Position numbers and translations under genes: made by a program
Notes under the pieces: generated by a model
Seen by the model: the letters and a program-made list of their open reading frames with translations, nothing else
Database searches by the model: none
What the model was told of the DNA's origin: nothing
Part shown: positions 26,170-34,592 of the stretch, piece by piece
Numbering within the stretch: position 1 is the first letter of the stretch
Layout of the letters: every line of letters starts with the position of its first letter
Source of the DNA: Oscillatoriales cyanobacterium
GTDB lineage: Bacteria; Cyanobacteriota; Cyanobacteriia; Cyanobacteriales; Microcoleaceae
DNA length: 64,000 nucleotides
Direction of reading: 5' to 3'
NCBI GenBank assembly: GCA_004292955.1
Contig: RDXX01000050.1
Span: forward strand, 1-64,000

Positions 26170-26916
26170 ATGTTGCTGCATTTGAGTACCTGGCCCGAGG
26201 TTGAAGCTTATCTTGAGAGCTCCCGAGGCATAATTATCCCGATCGGCTCCACCGAACAACACGGGCCCACCGGTTTAATCGGAACTGACGCGATTACTGC
26301 TGGTGCGATCGCCCAGAGTGTCGGAGAAGCTGCCAATGCCTTAGTCGGCCCGACAATTAATGTCGGTATGGCTTTGCACCACACCAGCTTTCCCGGTAGC
26401 ATCAGCCTCCGACCGCAGACCCTAATTCTTGTAATCAGAGATTATATCACATCTTTAGCAAAAGCTGGATTTGAGAAATATTTCTTTATTAACGGTCACG
26501 GTGGCAATATTGCCACGATGAAAGCAGCATTTTCCGAGACATACGCGCATTTGTCTGATTTGAATCTAGCAAATGCCGATCGAATCCAGTGTCAAATCGG
26601 CAACTGGTTCATGTGCGGTTCAGTCTACAAACTCGCCAAAGAATTGTACGGAAACCAAGAAGGTTCCCACGCCACCCCCAGCGAAGTTGCTGTAACCCAG
26701 TACCTTTATCCAGAAGCAATCAAGCAAGCACCGCTTTCGGAAGAAGTTGGATCTGGGCACAAAATTTATAGTGCTGCTGACTTCCGCCGCCGATTTCCCG
26801 ACGGGAGAATGGGTTCAAATCCTGCCTTAGCAACTCCCGAACATGGCCAACAATTTCACGATTTAGCAGTCAAAGAATTGACTAACAATTATTTGGAGTT
26901 TTTAAACTCAGATTAA
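26170..26916 (+). CDS. Creatininase/MftE-family metal-dependent amidohydrolase
   Basis: The protein is 248 residues from the ATG at 26170; a TTG at 26161 is the alternative. The family motifs are clear: IIIPIGSTEQHGPTGLIGTD holds the Glu and His metal ligands and catalytic region, FPGSISLRP follows, INGHGGN supplies the conserved His, and GSHATPSEVAVTQYLYPE carries the Glu/His late motif. Members hydrolyse cyclic or peptide amide bonds with zinc or manganese: creatinine, a mycofactocin precursor, or a formamide intermediate of riboflavin/F420 synthesis. The substrate here cannot be named, and no mycofactocin or F420 genes are nearby. It stands alone between repeat-rich spacers. Confidence 0.87.
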   Translation: MLLHLSTWPEVEAYLESSRGIIIPIGSTEQHGPTGLIGTDAITAGAIAQSVGEAANALVGPTINVGMALHHTSFPGSISLRPQTLILVIRDYITSLAKAGFEKYFFINGHGGNIATMKAAFSETYAHLSDLNLANADRIQCQIGNWFMCGSVYKLAKELYGNQEGSHATPSEVAVTQYLYPEAIKQAPLSEEVGSGHKIYSAADFRRRFPDGRMGSNPALATPEHGQQFHDLAVKELTNNYLEFLNSD

Positions 26917-27002
26917 CAATTGCGTGAACTTGATAAATCTGGTTTCGATCCGAAGCCAGATATCCCTAAATCTCGCTTAAAAAGCAGGGCGGTTTTATAG
27001 AA

Positions 27003-27123
27003 GTTACGTTGTTGGGCTTTAGCCCAAAGGTACGTTGTTGGGCTTTAGCCCAAAGGTACGTTGTTGGGCTTTAGCCCTCTTTATATATATGTCTAAAGAG
27101 GGCTGAAGCCCAACAACATACCT
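27003..27123. repeat. Hairpin repeat with one arm triplicated
   Basis: The 26-bp unit TACGTTGTTGGGCTTTAGCC plus CAAAGG starts at 27005, 27031 and 27057 (the third unit turns into the loop). Only one right arm, AAGAGGGCTGAAGCCCAACA ACATACC, follows, so three left arms compete for one partner. It lies immediately 3' of rpsF (stop at 27136) and downstream of the creatininase-family gene. Confidence 0.85.
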
Positions 27124-27135
27124 TAGACACGAATG

Positions 27136-27471
27136 CTAGGCAGCAGCTTCCTCTTCAGCTTCAGCTTCAGGTGCATCTGGGACATCTTGCTTGATCGTCA
27201 AATAGCGAATCACCTCTTCGCTCAGACGCATCGCGCGTTCCATAGGAAAAATTGCAGCGCCCGGAGCTGTATAGTTCATTTGAACGTATACCCCGTCGCG
27301 GTGCTTGCCGATTTCGTAAGCCAAGCGACGCTTGCCGCGGTGCTGAGTTTCGATATTTTCAGCACCTTGATCGCGCAAAATTGTTTGATATTTCGCGATC
27401 GCCTGGTCAGTCATTTCTTCACCCAAGTCAGGGCGCAGAATGTACATTGTTTCGTAAATAAACGGTTTCAT
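27136..27471 (-). CDS. rpsF: 30S ribosomal protein bS6
   Basis: The protein is 111 residues from the ATG at 27471, which has AAGGGA nine bases before it; in-frame codons further upstream are rejected on this ground and by family length. It begins [20 protein letters not shown] and contains [20 protein letters not shown], the conserved S6 core that packs against 16S rRNA and bS18 in the small-subunit platform. The C-terminal tail is acidic ([10 protein letters not shown]), as in many S6 proteins. Only 66 bases separate it from the divergent ABC permease gene, so the two share a short promoter region. No rpsR or ssb neighbour is present. Confidence 0.95.
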   Translation of the reverse strand: MKPFIYETMYILRPDLGEEMTDQAIAKYQTILRDQGAENIETQHRGKRRLAYEIGKHRDGVYVQMNYTAPGAAIFPMERAMRLSEEVIRYLTIKQDVPDAPEAEAEEEAAA

Positions 27472-27537
27472 GGCAATAATTCCCTTATGGACAACAAGGC
27501 TTCTGATGAAGCAAGGACTTATCATCATATCCCAACT

Positions 27538-28404
27538 ATGAACAATCTCAAAACTAAAAAATCAAATTCCCCAAACCGCAGTCGATCGCGGTGGAACACG
27601 CTGTGGACGTATGGGATGATGAGTGCGATCGCACTTTTAATGCTATTCCCCTTGCTGTGGTTGCTCAGTACATCCCTCAAAGCCCCCAGCGAAAACATCT
27701 TTCAATATCCCCCGCAACTGTGGCCGCAACAGCCAACCCTCGAAAACTTCATCAAAGTGTGGCAAACCAACCCGTTTGGCCGCTACCTGTTCAACAGCAC
27801 CTTGATTGCAGGCCTCACAGTCAGCATCAATGTTTTGTTTTGCGCGCTTGCGGCTTACCCCTTAGCCAGACTTAACTTTCGCGGCCGCGAAGCCATTTTA
27901 ATTACAATTATTTCCACAATCATGATACCCTTCCAAATAGTCATGATTCCGCTGTACATTTTAACTGTACAACTCGGATTAAAAAATAGCTATTTAGGCG
28001 TAATATTTCCCGGACTAGCCTCAGCCTTCGGCATATTTTTATTGCGGCAAGCATTTCTAGCAGTTCCCAAGGAATTAGAAGAAGCCGCCCGCATCGACGG
28101 CTGCACCGAATTAGGCATTTGGTGGCACGTGATGATTCCGGCAATTAAGCCGGCTTTAGTTACTTTAGGAATTTTTGTATTTATCGGTTCTTGGAGCGAC
28201 TTTTTGTGGCCGCTGCTAGTTTTAGACAGACCCGAATATTATACGTTACCTTTAGGCGTAGCAAATTTAGCCGGGACATTTTCTTTAGATTGGCGTTTGG
28301 TGGCGGCGGGTTCGATTATTTCCATTATTCCAGTTTTAGGACTGTTTTTGCTGTTGCAAAAATACATTGTGCCGACAGAAACTGCCGCCGGAGTCAAGGG
28401 ATAG
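27538..28404 (+). CDS. Carbohydrate ABC transporter permease (MalG/UgpE type)
   Basis: The protein is 288 residues from the ATG at 27538. An ATG at 27487 would add 17 residues but lies within the divergent rpsF leader. After a basic N-terminus there are six membrane helices ([23 protein letters not shown] region; [20 protein letters not shown]; and three more). The cytoplasmic EAA loop reads [20 protein letters not shown], the contact for the ATPase subunit. By similarity it imports sugars or osmolytes such as glucosylglycerol or trehalose-type solutes. The partner permease, binding protein and ATPase are not in the window, so the transporter genes are scattered, as is common in cyanobacteria. 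Confidence 0.9.
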   Translation: MNNLKTKKSNSPNRSRSRWNTLWTYGMMSAIALLMLFPLLWLLSTSLKAPSENIFQYPPQLWPQQPTLENFIKVWQTNPFGRYLFNSTLIAGLTVSINVLFCALAAYPLARLNFRGREAILITIISTIMIPFQIVMIPLYILTVQLGLKNSYLGVIFPGLASAFGIFLLRQAFLAVPKELEEAARIDGCTELGIWWHVMIPAIKPALVTLGIFVFIGSWSDFLWPLLVLDRPEYYTLPLGVANLAGTFSLDWRLVAAGSIISIIPVLGLFLLLQKYIVPTETAAGVKG

Positions 28405-28502
28405 AATTAGGGAATCGGGCATTGGGCATCGGGCATGGGGTATTGGAAGTCGAAAATTAGTATTTCTTCCTTCTGTGATACAACTCACAAAATTTATTTG
28501 TT

Positions 28503-28979
28503 ATGTACGAACTGCCAGAAATCCGCTGGATTGTTGATCGTGCTGCCGTCATAGATGCGATCGCAGGCTTTGCAAATGCGATCGATGCCAAAGACTGGGA
28601 GAAATTGCGATCGCACCTAGCGGACGAAATAGATATCGACTATTCTGAATTTCGGGGTGAAAATCCCAGACGAATAACCGCAGAAGAATATATAAAACAG
28701 CGGGTAGAGGGACTTGCAGGTTTGCTAACGCTGCACGTCAGCACGAATCATGAAGTAACTATTCATCACAATACAGCCAAATGTCAGTCTGCATACCAAA
28801 TTTATCGACTTGACCCCAGTCGCCAAGCTGGAGAGAATCGGCTGGATACAGCAGGAAACTATTTTCACTCTTTGATTCAAACAACAGACGGACATTGGCT
28901 GATTGACGGAATCAAGCAAACTGTAGTAATTGTCAGCGGCAATCCTCAGGTTCACGGTGCTCTTCGCGCTACATATTAA
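28503..28979 (+). CDS. SnoaL-like / NTF2-fold protein
   Basis: A 158-residue soluble protein. It opens with a helical segment containing DRAAVIDAIAGFANAIDAKD, followed by WEKLRSHLADEIDIDYSEF, which is the standard start of SnoaL_4/NTF2-like proteins. The C-terminal strands include GHWLIDGIKQTVVIVSGN. The cone-shaped fold forms a hydrophobic pocket used by cyclases, isomerases, dehydratases or ligand-binding proteins; the reaction cannot be read from sequence. It follows the ABC permease in the same direction by about 100 bases, but the gap holds a GGGCATT-type repeat, so operon membership is uncertain. Confidence 0.8.
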   Translation: MYELPEIRWIVDRAAVIDAIAGFANAIDAKDWEKLRSHLADEIDIDYSEFRGENPRRITAEEYIKQRVEGLAGLLTLHVSTNHEVTIHHNTAKCQSAYQIYRLDPSRQAGENRLDTAGNYFHSLIQTTDGHWLIDGIKQTVVIVSGNPQVHGALRATY

Positions 28980-29021
28980 ACCATTTTAGATTTTAGATTT
29001 GGGGATGATTTAACCTTAAAT

Positions 29022-29084
29022 AGGTTCGTAGTGAGGACTTCAGTCCGCATAAAATCAGAGGACTGAAGTCCTCACTACGAACCT
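29022..29084. repeat. Hairpin repeat, GAGGACTTCAGTCC family
   Basis: AGGTTCGTAGTGAGGACTTC AGTCC pairs almost perfectly with GGACTGAAGTCCTCACTACG AACCT. It lies between the convergent SnoaL-like and PgpH-type genes and is a plausible bidirectional terminator. Confidence 0.8.
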
Positions 29085-29138
29085 AATAACGGTATTTTTA
29101 CTATAGTAAATCTCTCCAAAAATCTAACTTGCAAGTCT

Positions 29139-31691
29139 CTACCTCGGAGTAAAAACTGCACTAGGATAAGCAATCCGCTTGTGATTGAACTGTTCCCAAA
29201 CCCGCACAAAAATCTCCGCAATTAAAGACATATTCTCCCGAGTCAAACCAGAATCCAGCAACTGATTATCCTGCCAGCGCGCCCGCAAAATCCGATTAAC
29301 CATATTCAAAGCTTCCTCATGAGTGGCATCCTTGAGCGATCGCAAAGCAGCCTCACAAGAATCCGCCAACATCAAAATTCCAGTTTCCCGCGACTGCGGA
29401 ATCGGCCCGTCGTAGCGAAAATCCTGCTCCCTCACTTCCCGGTTTTCGATTGCTAACTTTGAATTGTCCGCAGCAGCCAAAGTAATATTTAAATTTTCAG
29501 GTTCTTTTGCAGCAATTTGCTGCGCTTGATGGTAGAAATAAGCAATTAACATTGTGCCTTGATGTTCAGGAATAAACGCCTGAATCGCCTTCGGCAATCG
29601 ATGCTTGCGCGCCATCACCATCCCCTCAGTAACGTGCTTTTTAATAATTTCGGCGCTCGCCCAAGGGTTATTAATTTCATCGTGTTTGTTGCCCCCGCCC
29701 ATTTGATTTTCGCAAAATCCGCTTGGGTCGTGCATTTTTCCAATATCGTGGTATAGCGTACCAGCTCTAACTAACTCAACATTGCAGCCGAGTTCCCTCG
29801 CCGCAGCCTCCGCCAAACTAGCCACAAATAGCGTGTGCTGAAAAGTCCCCGGAGCTTCGGCAGCCAACCTCTTTAACAGCGGGCGGTTGGGATTGGCAAG
29901 TTCCGCTAGCCGGATCGGGGTAATCAAGTCGAAAACGTGTTCTAAATAAGGGCTGATGCCGATCGCCACCACGCTCCAAGCCAAACCAGCCAAACTTTGG
30001 CAACCCACCGTACCGAGTACGACGTACCAAATCGCACCGGCAGCAGCGCTAGCAATCAAAGTCCCCACCAGATAGACGCTGCCCTGAGTCAAGCCGACAG
30101 CCACGCCCAGAAGAGCCAATTCCTCGCGCGATCGCAATCTTCCGGCCATAAAAGCGCCCAGCAATCCCCCCGCCGCGCTAGCCACCAAATGAATCAACTC
30201 TACATCCAAGCCAATGGGTAGCAGCGCCGACAGCAGCCCCACCACAGTCACTCCCACCGCCGAACCGTAGAAGCCGCCTGCTAAAATCCCGATCGCGGGC
30301 AAAGTCGTCCAAGGCAGCCCCAAACTCACCAGCACCGGCGCGCTCAAAGTCAGCAGCAGCAACAGCAAATGATCTCTCCGGCGCAAGCGGTAGTGCCTTT
30401 CTACCAGCAACACGATCGCAATAGCCCCCGCGACTAAACAAACAAAACCCGCCAGCCCCAACCAATTTACACCCCGCCGGCTCAAACCAAAATAGTCCAG
30501 CAATACAAAATCTTGCTGCGCGATAAGTTTTCCTTCTGCAACAATAATATCGCCCTTCTCTACGGCGATCGTCACCGGTTTCACCTTTTGCGCCGCCAAT
30601 TCCGCTAGCTGTTTGGTTTCCTCGGGATCTCTCACCAGATTTGGCTGCAAAATCGCACTTAAAGCCTCAACCGCCAAAGCTTGGGACTCTAACGGCACTT
30701 CGTCTGCGACTTGCAGCTTCACAGCTTCTTTCAAAATCTCTTTTGGCAACCCCTGCGGGATACCTTGAGCCAGCATCATTTTTGCCACCCGACTCATACC
30801 CGTTTGGGTTTTCTCCCAAGCTGCATCCGACAAATCAAACAGGGAAGTATCATAAATCTGTCGGAGCGCGGAAACCGACGGTTTTTCAAGCGCCTCCACA
30901 GCATTGGCATAGCGCCCGCGAGCCTCGGAAATACTATCTGTCAGGCTTTGAAAATCTGCTGCTCCGACCGATCGGCTGTAAGCTTGCAGTTGAGCGATCG
31001 CATCCTGCTGAGACTTGTTATCCGTCGGTGCAGCAATTGCCGGGGAATTCAAATTCAACCGCTCAAAATTTGCACTGTTGTCCCCTGCTTGCGCCAAAAT
31101 CGATCGCCACTCCCACTCCGGACACCCCCTCAAGTAAACCTGAGCCGCATTTGAGAGCGCCGAGGGCGGCGCAAATGGAAACGGGCCTACCGCCCGCCGG
31201 AGTTGGCTCCCCTGTTGCCAAAATTGTTGCAATTCTCGCTCGATTTGTCGATCGACCGCGCGATCGAGCATTAATATCGGTACAGCCCCGATTCGTGCTG
31301 ATGAACGGTGTTCTTCAGTAGTTTTGTGATCGGGAATGCTAACACTAGCAGGAGCCTTAATCGTCTGAGGAGCTTTCGTCCCCACATCCAATTTCGGCTG
31401 GTTGTAGAAGCGGTGACCAAGAGTGCTGCTGAGGGAAACTACTGCTACCAGGGCCAACATCGGGGAACGAGCCTGATTTTTGAGGCTAGATTTTGAGGTT
31501 TTACTTGTCAATCTAATGAAAGTCTCGGGCCCAGGCCATTTCTGGGGCAAAAAACGGCTCAGGAGAGGCCCGCCAGGGCGATCGGCATCTGTTTTACTGT
31601 CACCATTTTGCACTTGAGCAATGTGTTGGCGCAGCGAGCGCGTAGCCCCTAGCTGCTCAATCTGTCGCATTAATGAGGAGAGCGTATTCAT
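29139..31691 (-). CDS. pgpH: 7TM-HD phosphodiesterase, PgpH type (c-di-AMP hydrolase)
   Basis: About 850 residues from the ATG at 31691; a TTG at 31853 would add 54 residues without a conserved role. Order: cytoplasmic N-terminus, membrane helix (MLALVAVVSLSSTLG), a large extracytoplasmic 7TMR-HDED-like domain, about seven membrane helices, then a cytoplasmic HD domain. The HD motifs are HTLFVASLAEAAARELG, LYHDIGKMHDPSGFCENQ, HVTEGMVMARKHRLP and IPEHQGTMLIAYFYHQA. Proteins of this layout cleave cyclic di-AMP, controlling turgor, potassium transport and, in cyanobacteria, night survival and osmotic responses. The extracytoplasmic domain presumably senses a signal. The gene is convergent with the SnoaL-like gene. 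Confidence 0.9.
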   Translation of the reverse strand: MNTLSSLMRQIEQLGATRSLRQHIAQVQNGDSKTDADRPGGPLLSRFLPQKWPGPETFIRLTSKTSKSSLKNQARSPMLALVAVVSLSSTLGHRFYNQPKLDVGTKAPQTIKAPASVSIPDHKTTEEHRSSARIGAVPILMLDRAVDRQIERELQQFWQQGSQLRRAVGPFPFAPPSALSNAAQVYLRGCPEWEWRSILAQAGDNSANFERLNLNSPAIAAPTDNKSQQDAIAQLQAYSRSVGAADFQSLTDSISEARGRYANAVEALEKPSVSALRQIYDTSLFDLSDAAWEKTQTGMSRVAKMMLAQGIPQGLPKEILKEAVKLQVADEVPLESQALAVEALSAILQPNLVRDPEETKQLAELAAQKVKPVTIAVEKGDIIVAEGKLIAQQDFVLLDYFGLSRRGVNWLGLAGFVCLVAGAIAIVLLVERHYRLRRRDHLLLLLLTLSAPVLVSLGLPWTTLPAIGILAGGFYGSAVGVTVVGLLSALLPIGLDVELIHLVASAAGGLLGAFMAGRLRSREELALLGVAVGLTQGSVYLVGTLIASAAAGAIWYVVLGTVGCQSLAGLAWSVVAIGISPYLEHVFDLITPIRLAELANPNRPLLKRLAAEAPGTFQHTLFVASLAEAAARELGCNVELVRAGTLYHDIGKMHDPSGFCENQMGGGNKHDEINNPWASAEIIKKHVTEGMVMARKHRLPKAIQAFIPEHQGTMLIAYFYHQAQQIAAKEPENLNITLAAADNSKLAIENREVREQDFRYDGPIPQSRETGILMLADSCEAALRSLKDATHEEALNMVNRILRARWQDNQLLDSGLTRENMSLIAEIFVRVWEQFNHKRIAYPSAVFTPR

Positions 31692-32126
31692 TTGTGTCGA
31701 AGATATATCACTGTTACTCAGCAGCTTTGTCAGAAATTCTGACTGTGCATCTTGATTGAGTTTATCCGAACTACCGTACCTGAATATTCTAAACAAGCAG
31801 GCTAATTTACCGGACTCTCGACAGCCGTTCGATTTCCTAAGTGTCGCCAACAACGCCAGCAGTTACTACCCCTTGTCTATCTCAAACAGCTCTCGTGCGC
31901 TGTGGCTAAAAACCCGCTTTCTCGGTCGATTCCTAGTTTCCCAATCCTATATTTTCCTAGAAATCTGGTTTGAGGAAGCAAGCACCTCCGATTTAAGTTG
32001 TTACTTGTTAATTTTTAATTGTCGCTCTCCTTTGGCTGTCACTTGTCACTTGCTAATTGCTAATTGTTAACTGCTAATTCTTAATTTCTAATTTCTGCTT
32101 TCCCCTCCTGTTCAAAGCTCCCAACT
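31692..32126. other. Intergenic region, mostly unique sequence
   Basis: The region may hold the true N-terminal coding extension of the PgpH gene (to 31853) and its promoter. Near 31990-32100 there is a TTGTTACTTGTTAATT / GCTAATTGTTAACTGCTAATT tract, a weak 7-bp-like repetition. No separate gene is convincing. Confidence 0.5.
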
Positions 32127-33269
32127 TTATATTTTTCGAGGTCTAATGACATAAGGTGCAGCCACTGCGCGGGCTAGGGCTGCGGAATCGGGCCCCGCCG
32201 AAGGGTTGTAAACTCCAGCCCAAACTGCAAACAGGTTACTTGCTAACTCCAAAATTTTTGCATCGCTGCCCGTTCCCCACAGGGAGGGTTCTCGCCCCTC
32301 GACTAGCGGCTGCGATTCAACCGCCGACAATACTTGTCGCCATTCTACAGGAATCGCAGCAGCGCCATTGTAGGCTCCTGACAAAGCTCCCGTCAAAGCG
32401 CAGGTGAGTTGTCCGGCTATCCCGCTGCGGGCGGCCCGCACTACTGACAAGCGTAAGTCTTCTGGGGTGCTCAAGAAGCAGTAGAAAGCTAGGGCAATGG
32501 GAATAAAATTTCCTGGATTGACATTTGAGTGAGTTTCTGATTGTTTCTCGCCCTCTTCTGGTTTTCCTCGCAAAGCTGTGGCGCTTTTGCACAGGTGAGT
32601 GGTGGCTGTTTCTAAATCTGCTCCCTGTTCTAGTAGTATTTGCACTTGCCGCAGCAACTCGGTTAAGGCAGTATCTATGTTTAGGTAGGCAATGGTTTGT
32701 TCGATCGCTGTCCCGGGGTCAAGTCTTTGTTTGAGCGATCGGGCGATCGCATATCCTATAGCTAACACTGCTGTCTGCAACTGTGCCTTATTTTCGTTGG
32801 GCAAAACATCTGTCGCCAGCATGATTTTTTCTCGCAGCTTGGCCTTATTTTCGTGAAAAAACATCACGCATGGCAGCGCAGCAACCGCAGCTTCACAAGG
32901 GTTAAGCAGGCTTTGAAACTCTGTGTTTGGAGAATGGTATATTTCCGACTTTGCCAATACTTCCCAAGTATCGCGCCAATCTTTTAAATCTAAACCGTTA
33001 CACCGAATTAAACTTTGAGCGCACGCTACTGCAAGTCTCCCGCATTCGGAATATTTGCCCCTGAGTATTTTGGTGTTGGGAGAATTCAAGGCTAATATTG
33101 CGCCATTCAGGGTAAATTGTTGGTGTTTTGTCAGTTGTAAAATCGGCTGCAAGTCTTCGGTTTGGGGGAGGATACCCGCTAGTTGCCTCTGGTATTGCAG
33201 GCCTATAGAGTCTCCTAAAACTGCCCCCAGGATGGTTCCTTGAAACTTGCTCAACAGGGAATGCCGCAT
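32127..33269 (-). CDS. ADP-ribosylglycohydrolase homologue lacking metal-binding motifs
   Basis: A 380-residue protein starting MRHSLLSKFQGTILGAVLGD. The N-terminal GTILGAVLGDSIG block, a central helical region and the C-terminal GALSGAYNGAAAIP block place it in the ADP-ribosylglycohydrolase (DraG/ARH) fold. In active members the two metal sites are formed by a TDDT motif early and a GDTDT motif late. Here the corresponding segments read YSECGRLAVACAQSLI and SGIAGQLTCALTG, so both acidic clusters are gone. It is probably a non-hydrolytic ADP-ribose-fold protein, perhaps regulatory or binding. The assignment rests on the motif frame; the loss of activity is inference. Confidence 0.75.
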   Translation of the reverse strand: MRHSLLSKFQGTILGAVLGDSIGLQYQRQLAGILPQTEDLQPILQLTKHQQFTLNGAILALNSPNTKILRGKYSECGRLAVACAQSLIRCNGLDLKDWRDTWEVLAKSEIYHSPNTEFQSLLNPCEAAVAALPCVMFFHENKAKLREKIMLATDVLPNENKAQLQTAVLAIGYAIARSLKQRLDPGTAIEQTIAYLNIDTALTELLRQVQILLEQGADLETATTHLCKSATALRGKPEEGEKQSETHSNVNPGNFIPIALAFYCFLSTPEDLRLSVVRAARSGIAGQLTCALTGALSGAYNGAAAIPVEWRQVLSAVESQPLVEGREPSLWGTGSDAKILELASNLFAVWAGVYNPSAGPDSAALARAVAAPYVIRPRKI

Positions 33270-33299
33270 TTGAATTTAACTCAAGTTGCTACTAATTGG

Positions 33300-33540
33300 T
33301 CAGTTGTCAGTGGTCATTGGTCAGTGGTCATTGGTCAGTGGTCAGTGGTCAGTGGTCAGTGGTCAGTGGTTATTAGTTATTAGTTATTAGTTATTAGTTA
33401 TTGGTTATTGGTTATTGGTTATTGGTTATTGGTTATTGGTTATTGGTTATTGGTTATTGGTTATTGGTTATTGGTTATTGGTTATTGGTTAGTTATTGGT
33501 TATTAGTTATTAGTTATTAGTTATTGGTTATTGGTTATTT
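33300..33540. repeat. Heptad arrays (GGTCAGT)n and (TTATTGG/TTATTAG)n
   Basis: About nine units of GGTCAGT or GGTCATT (33300-33368) pass directly into roughly two dozen units of TTATTAG and TTATTGG (to about 33540). Both keep a strict 7-bp step, with point variants at one position. No gene is supported here. Confidence 0.95.
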
Positions 33541-33563
33541 TTTGCTTCGTCATTATTATTATT

Positions 33564-33808
33564 ACCCATTACCCATTACCGATTCCCCATTACCCATTAC
33601 CGATTCCCCATTACCCATTACCGATTCCCCATTACCGATTCCCCATTACCCATTACCCATTACCGATTCCCCATTACCCATTACCCATTACCGATTCCCC
33701 ATTACCGATTCCCCATTACCGATTCCCCATTACCGATTCCCCATTACCCATTACCGATTCCCCATTACCCATTACCCATTACCCATTACCCATTACCCAT
33801 TACCCATT
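33564..33808. repeat. 35-unit heptad mosaic of ACCCATT, ACCGATT and CCCCATT
   Basis: Exactly 35 consecutive 7-mers (245 bases). With A=ACCCATT, B=ACCGATT and C=CCCCATT the order is AABC A BC A BC BC AA BC AA BC BC BC BC A BC AAAAAA. B is always followed by C, so BC behaves as one 14-bp unit mixed with A. Open frames across it encode only a Pro-Leu-Pro-Ile-Thr repeat and are not genes. Confidence 0.95.
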
Positions 33809-33899
33809 CTTCTGATTAATTTGAATTCAAGCCAAACATATAAGGGCTGGTTTTCCATCTAAAACCGGCCCTCATCCGATCTCGAAAATCGGTGAAATT

Positions 33900-34340
33900 T
33901 TAATTTTTAATCACATAACTAACTAGAGCTTGTAGCCCCAGCCGATAACTTTCTGAGCCAAAACCGCTGATTTGCCCGATCGCCACCGCCGCGATATACG
34001 AGTGGTGCCGAAAAGCTTCCCGTCGGTAAATATTGCTCAAATGAACTTCCACCGCAGGGATATTCACAGCGGCGATCGCGTCTCTAATTGCCACACTCGT
34101 ATGAGTATAAGCTCCAGCATTAATCAACAAGCCTTGGTGCTGCCCTAACATTGAGTGAATTGCATCCACCAAAACCCCTTCATGATTCGACTGCTGAATA
34201 GAGACTTGCACCTGGAGGGCTTGCGCTTCTCGTTCTAGCAACTTGTTGATATCATTTAAAGTCGCAGAACCATAAACTCCAGGTTCTCGCTGACCCAATA
34301 GATTCAGATTAGGGCCGTGAAGTACCAGGATATTTAACAA
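33900..34340 (-). CDS. aroQ: 3-dehydroquinate dehydratase, type II
   Basis: 146 residues from a TTG at 34340, giving (M)[20 protein letters not shown], which is where type II dehydroquinases begin. A longer frame from 34421 also needs TTG and adds 27 non-conserved residues. The catalytic Tyr is in [10 protein letters not shown], and the family motifs [29 protein letters not shown] and [19 protein letters not shown] are complete, including the catalytic His and the flexible-loop Arg residues. It converts 3-dehydroquinate to 3-dehydroshikimate in the shikimate pathway in the cytoplasm; the family forms dodecamers. A (CCTCAAA)-like array lies in the leader near 34415-34437. Confidence 0.93.
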   Translation of the reverse strand: MLNILVLHGPNLNLLGQREPGVYGSATLNDINKLLEREAQALQVQVSIQQSNHEGVLVDAIHSMLGQHQGLLINAGAYTHTSVAIRDAIAAVNIPAVEVHLSNIYRREAFRHHSYIAAVAIGQISGFGSESYRLGLQALVSYVIKN

Positions 34341-34454
34341 TTTTAAAAATTCCAGCGCAACAAAATTTATGAGATTTTTGAGAGTTTTGACTTGGGATTT
34401 AGAACCAGTCTTCAACCTCAAACCTCAAACCTCAGATTTCACATCTAGTCCCGA

Positions 34455-34592
34455 CTACCGGCGATGCCTGGGTTGGTTGACTGGAATAGGAATCGGTTCG
34501 AGTTCCGGTTGAGCTTCTGGACTCAGCAGTCCTTCTATCAGCTTGCGAACCCATTCTTTAATTTGTTCCAGCACCTTTTCAATGTCTTCCAT
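34455..34592 (-). CDS. Small 45-residue protein with strong ribosome-binding site
   Basis: From the ATG at 34592 the frame reads MEDIEKVLEQIKEWVRKLIE, then a Pro/Glu-rich segment (LSPEAQPELEPIPIPVNQ) and a basic end (PRHRR), stopping at TAG 34455. AAGGAG lies ten bases upstream of the ATG, one of the best Shine-Dalgarno sequences in the window. The N-terminal half is a clear amphipathic helix with alternating charge. I do not recognise the family. It is codirectional with aroQ, whose start lies 114 bases downstream, and the two may be co-transcribed. Confidence 0.65.
   Translation of the reverse strand: MEDIEKVLEQIKEWVRKLIEGLLSPEAQPELEPIPIPVNQPRHRR

Noticed and set aside
27133-27537. N-terminal extension of the ABC permease frame
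   Set aside because: The extension is antisense to rpsF and has no transporter similarity; the permease starts at 27538.
30641-31321. 226-codon plus-strand frame
   Set aside because: Antisense to the PgpH-type gene; it has no motif or ribosome-binding site.
33564-33808. Possible CRISPR array
   Set aside because: The units are only 7 bp, with no spacers and no cas genes. It is an STRR mosaic.
33524-33862. Repetitive frames encoding PLPITDSPLPI-like peptides
   Set aside because: They are produced by the 7-bp repeat array; three units make a 21-bp coding period without stops.
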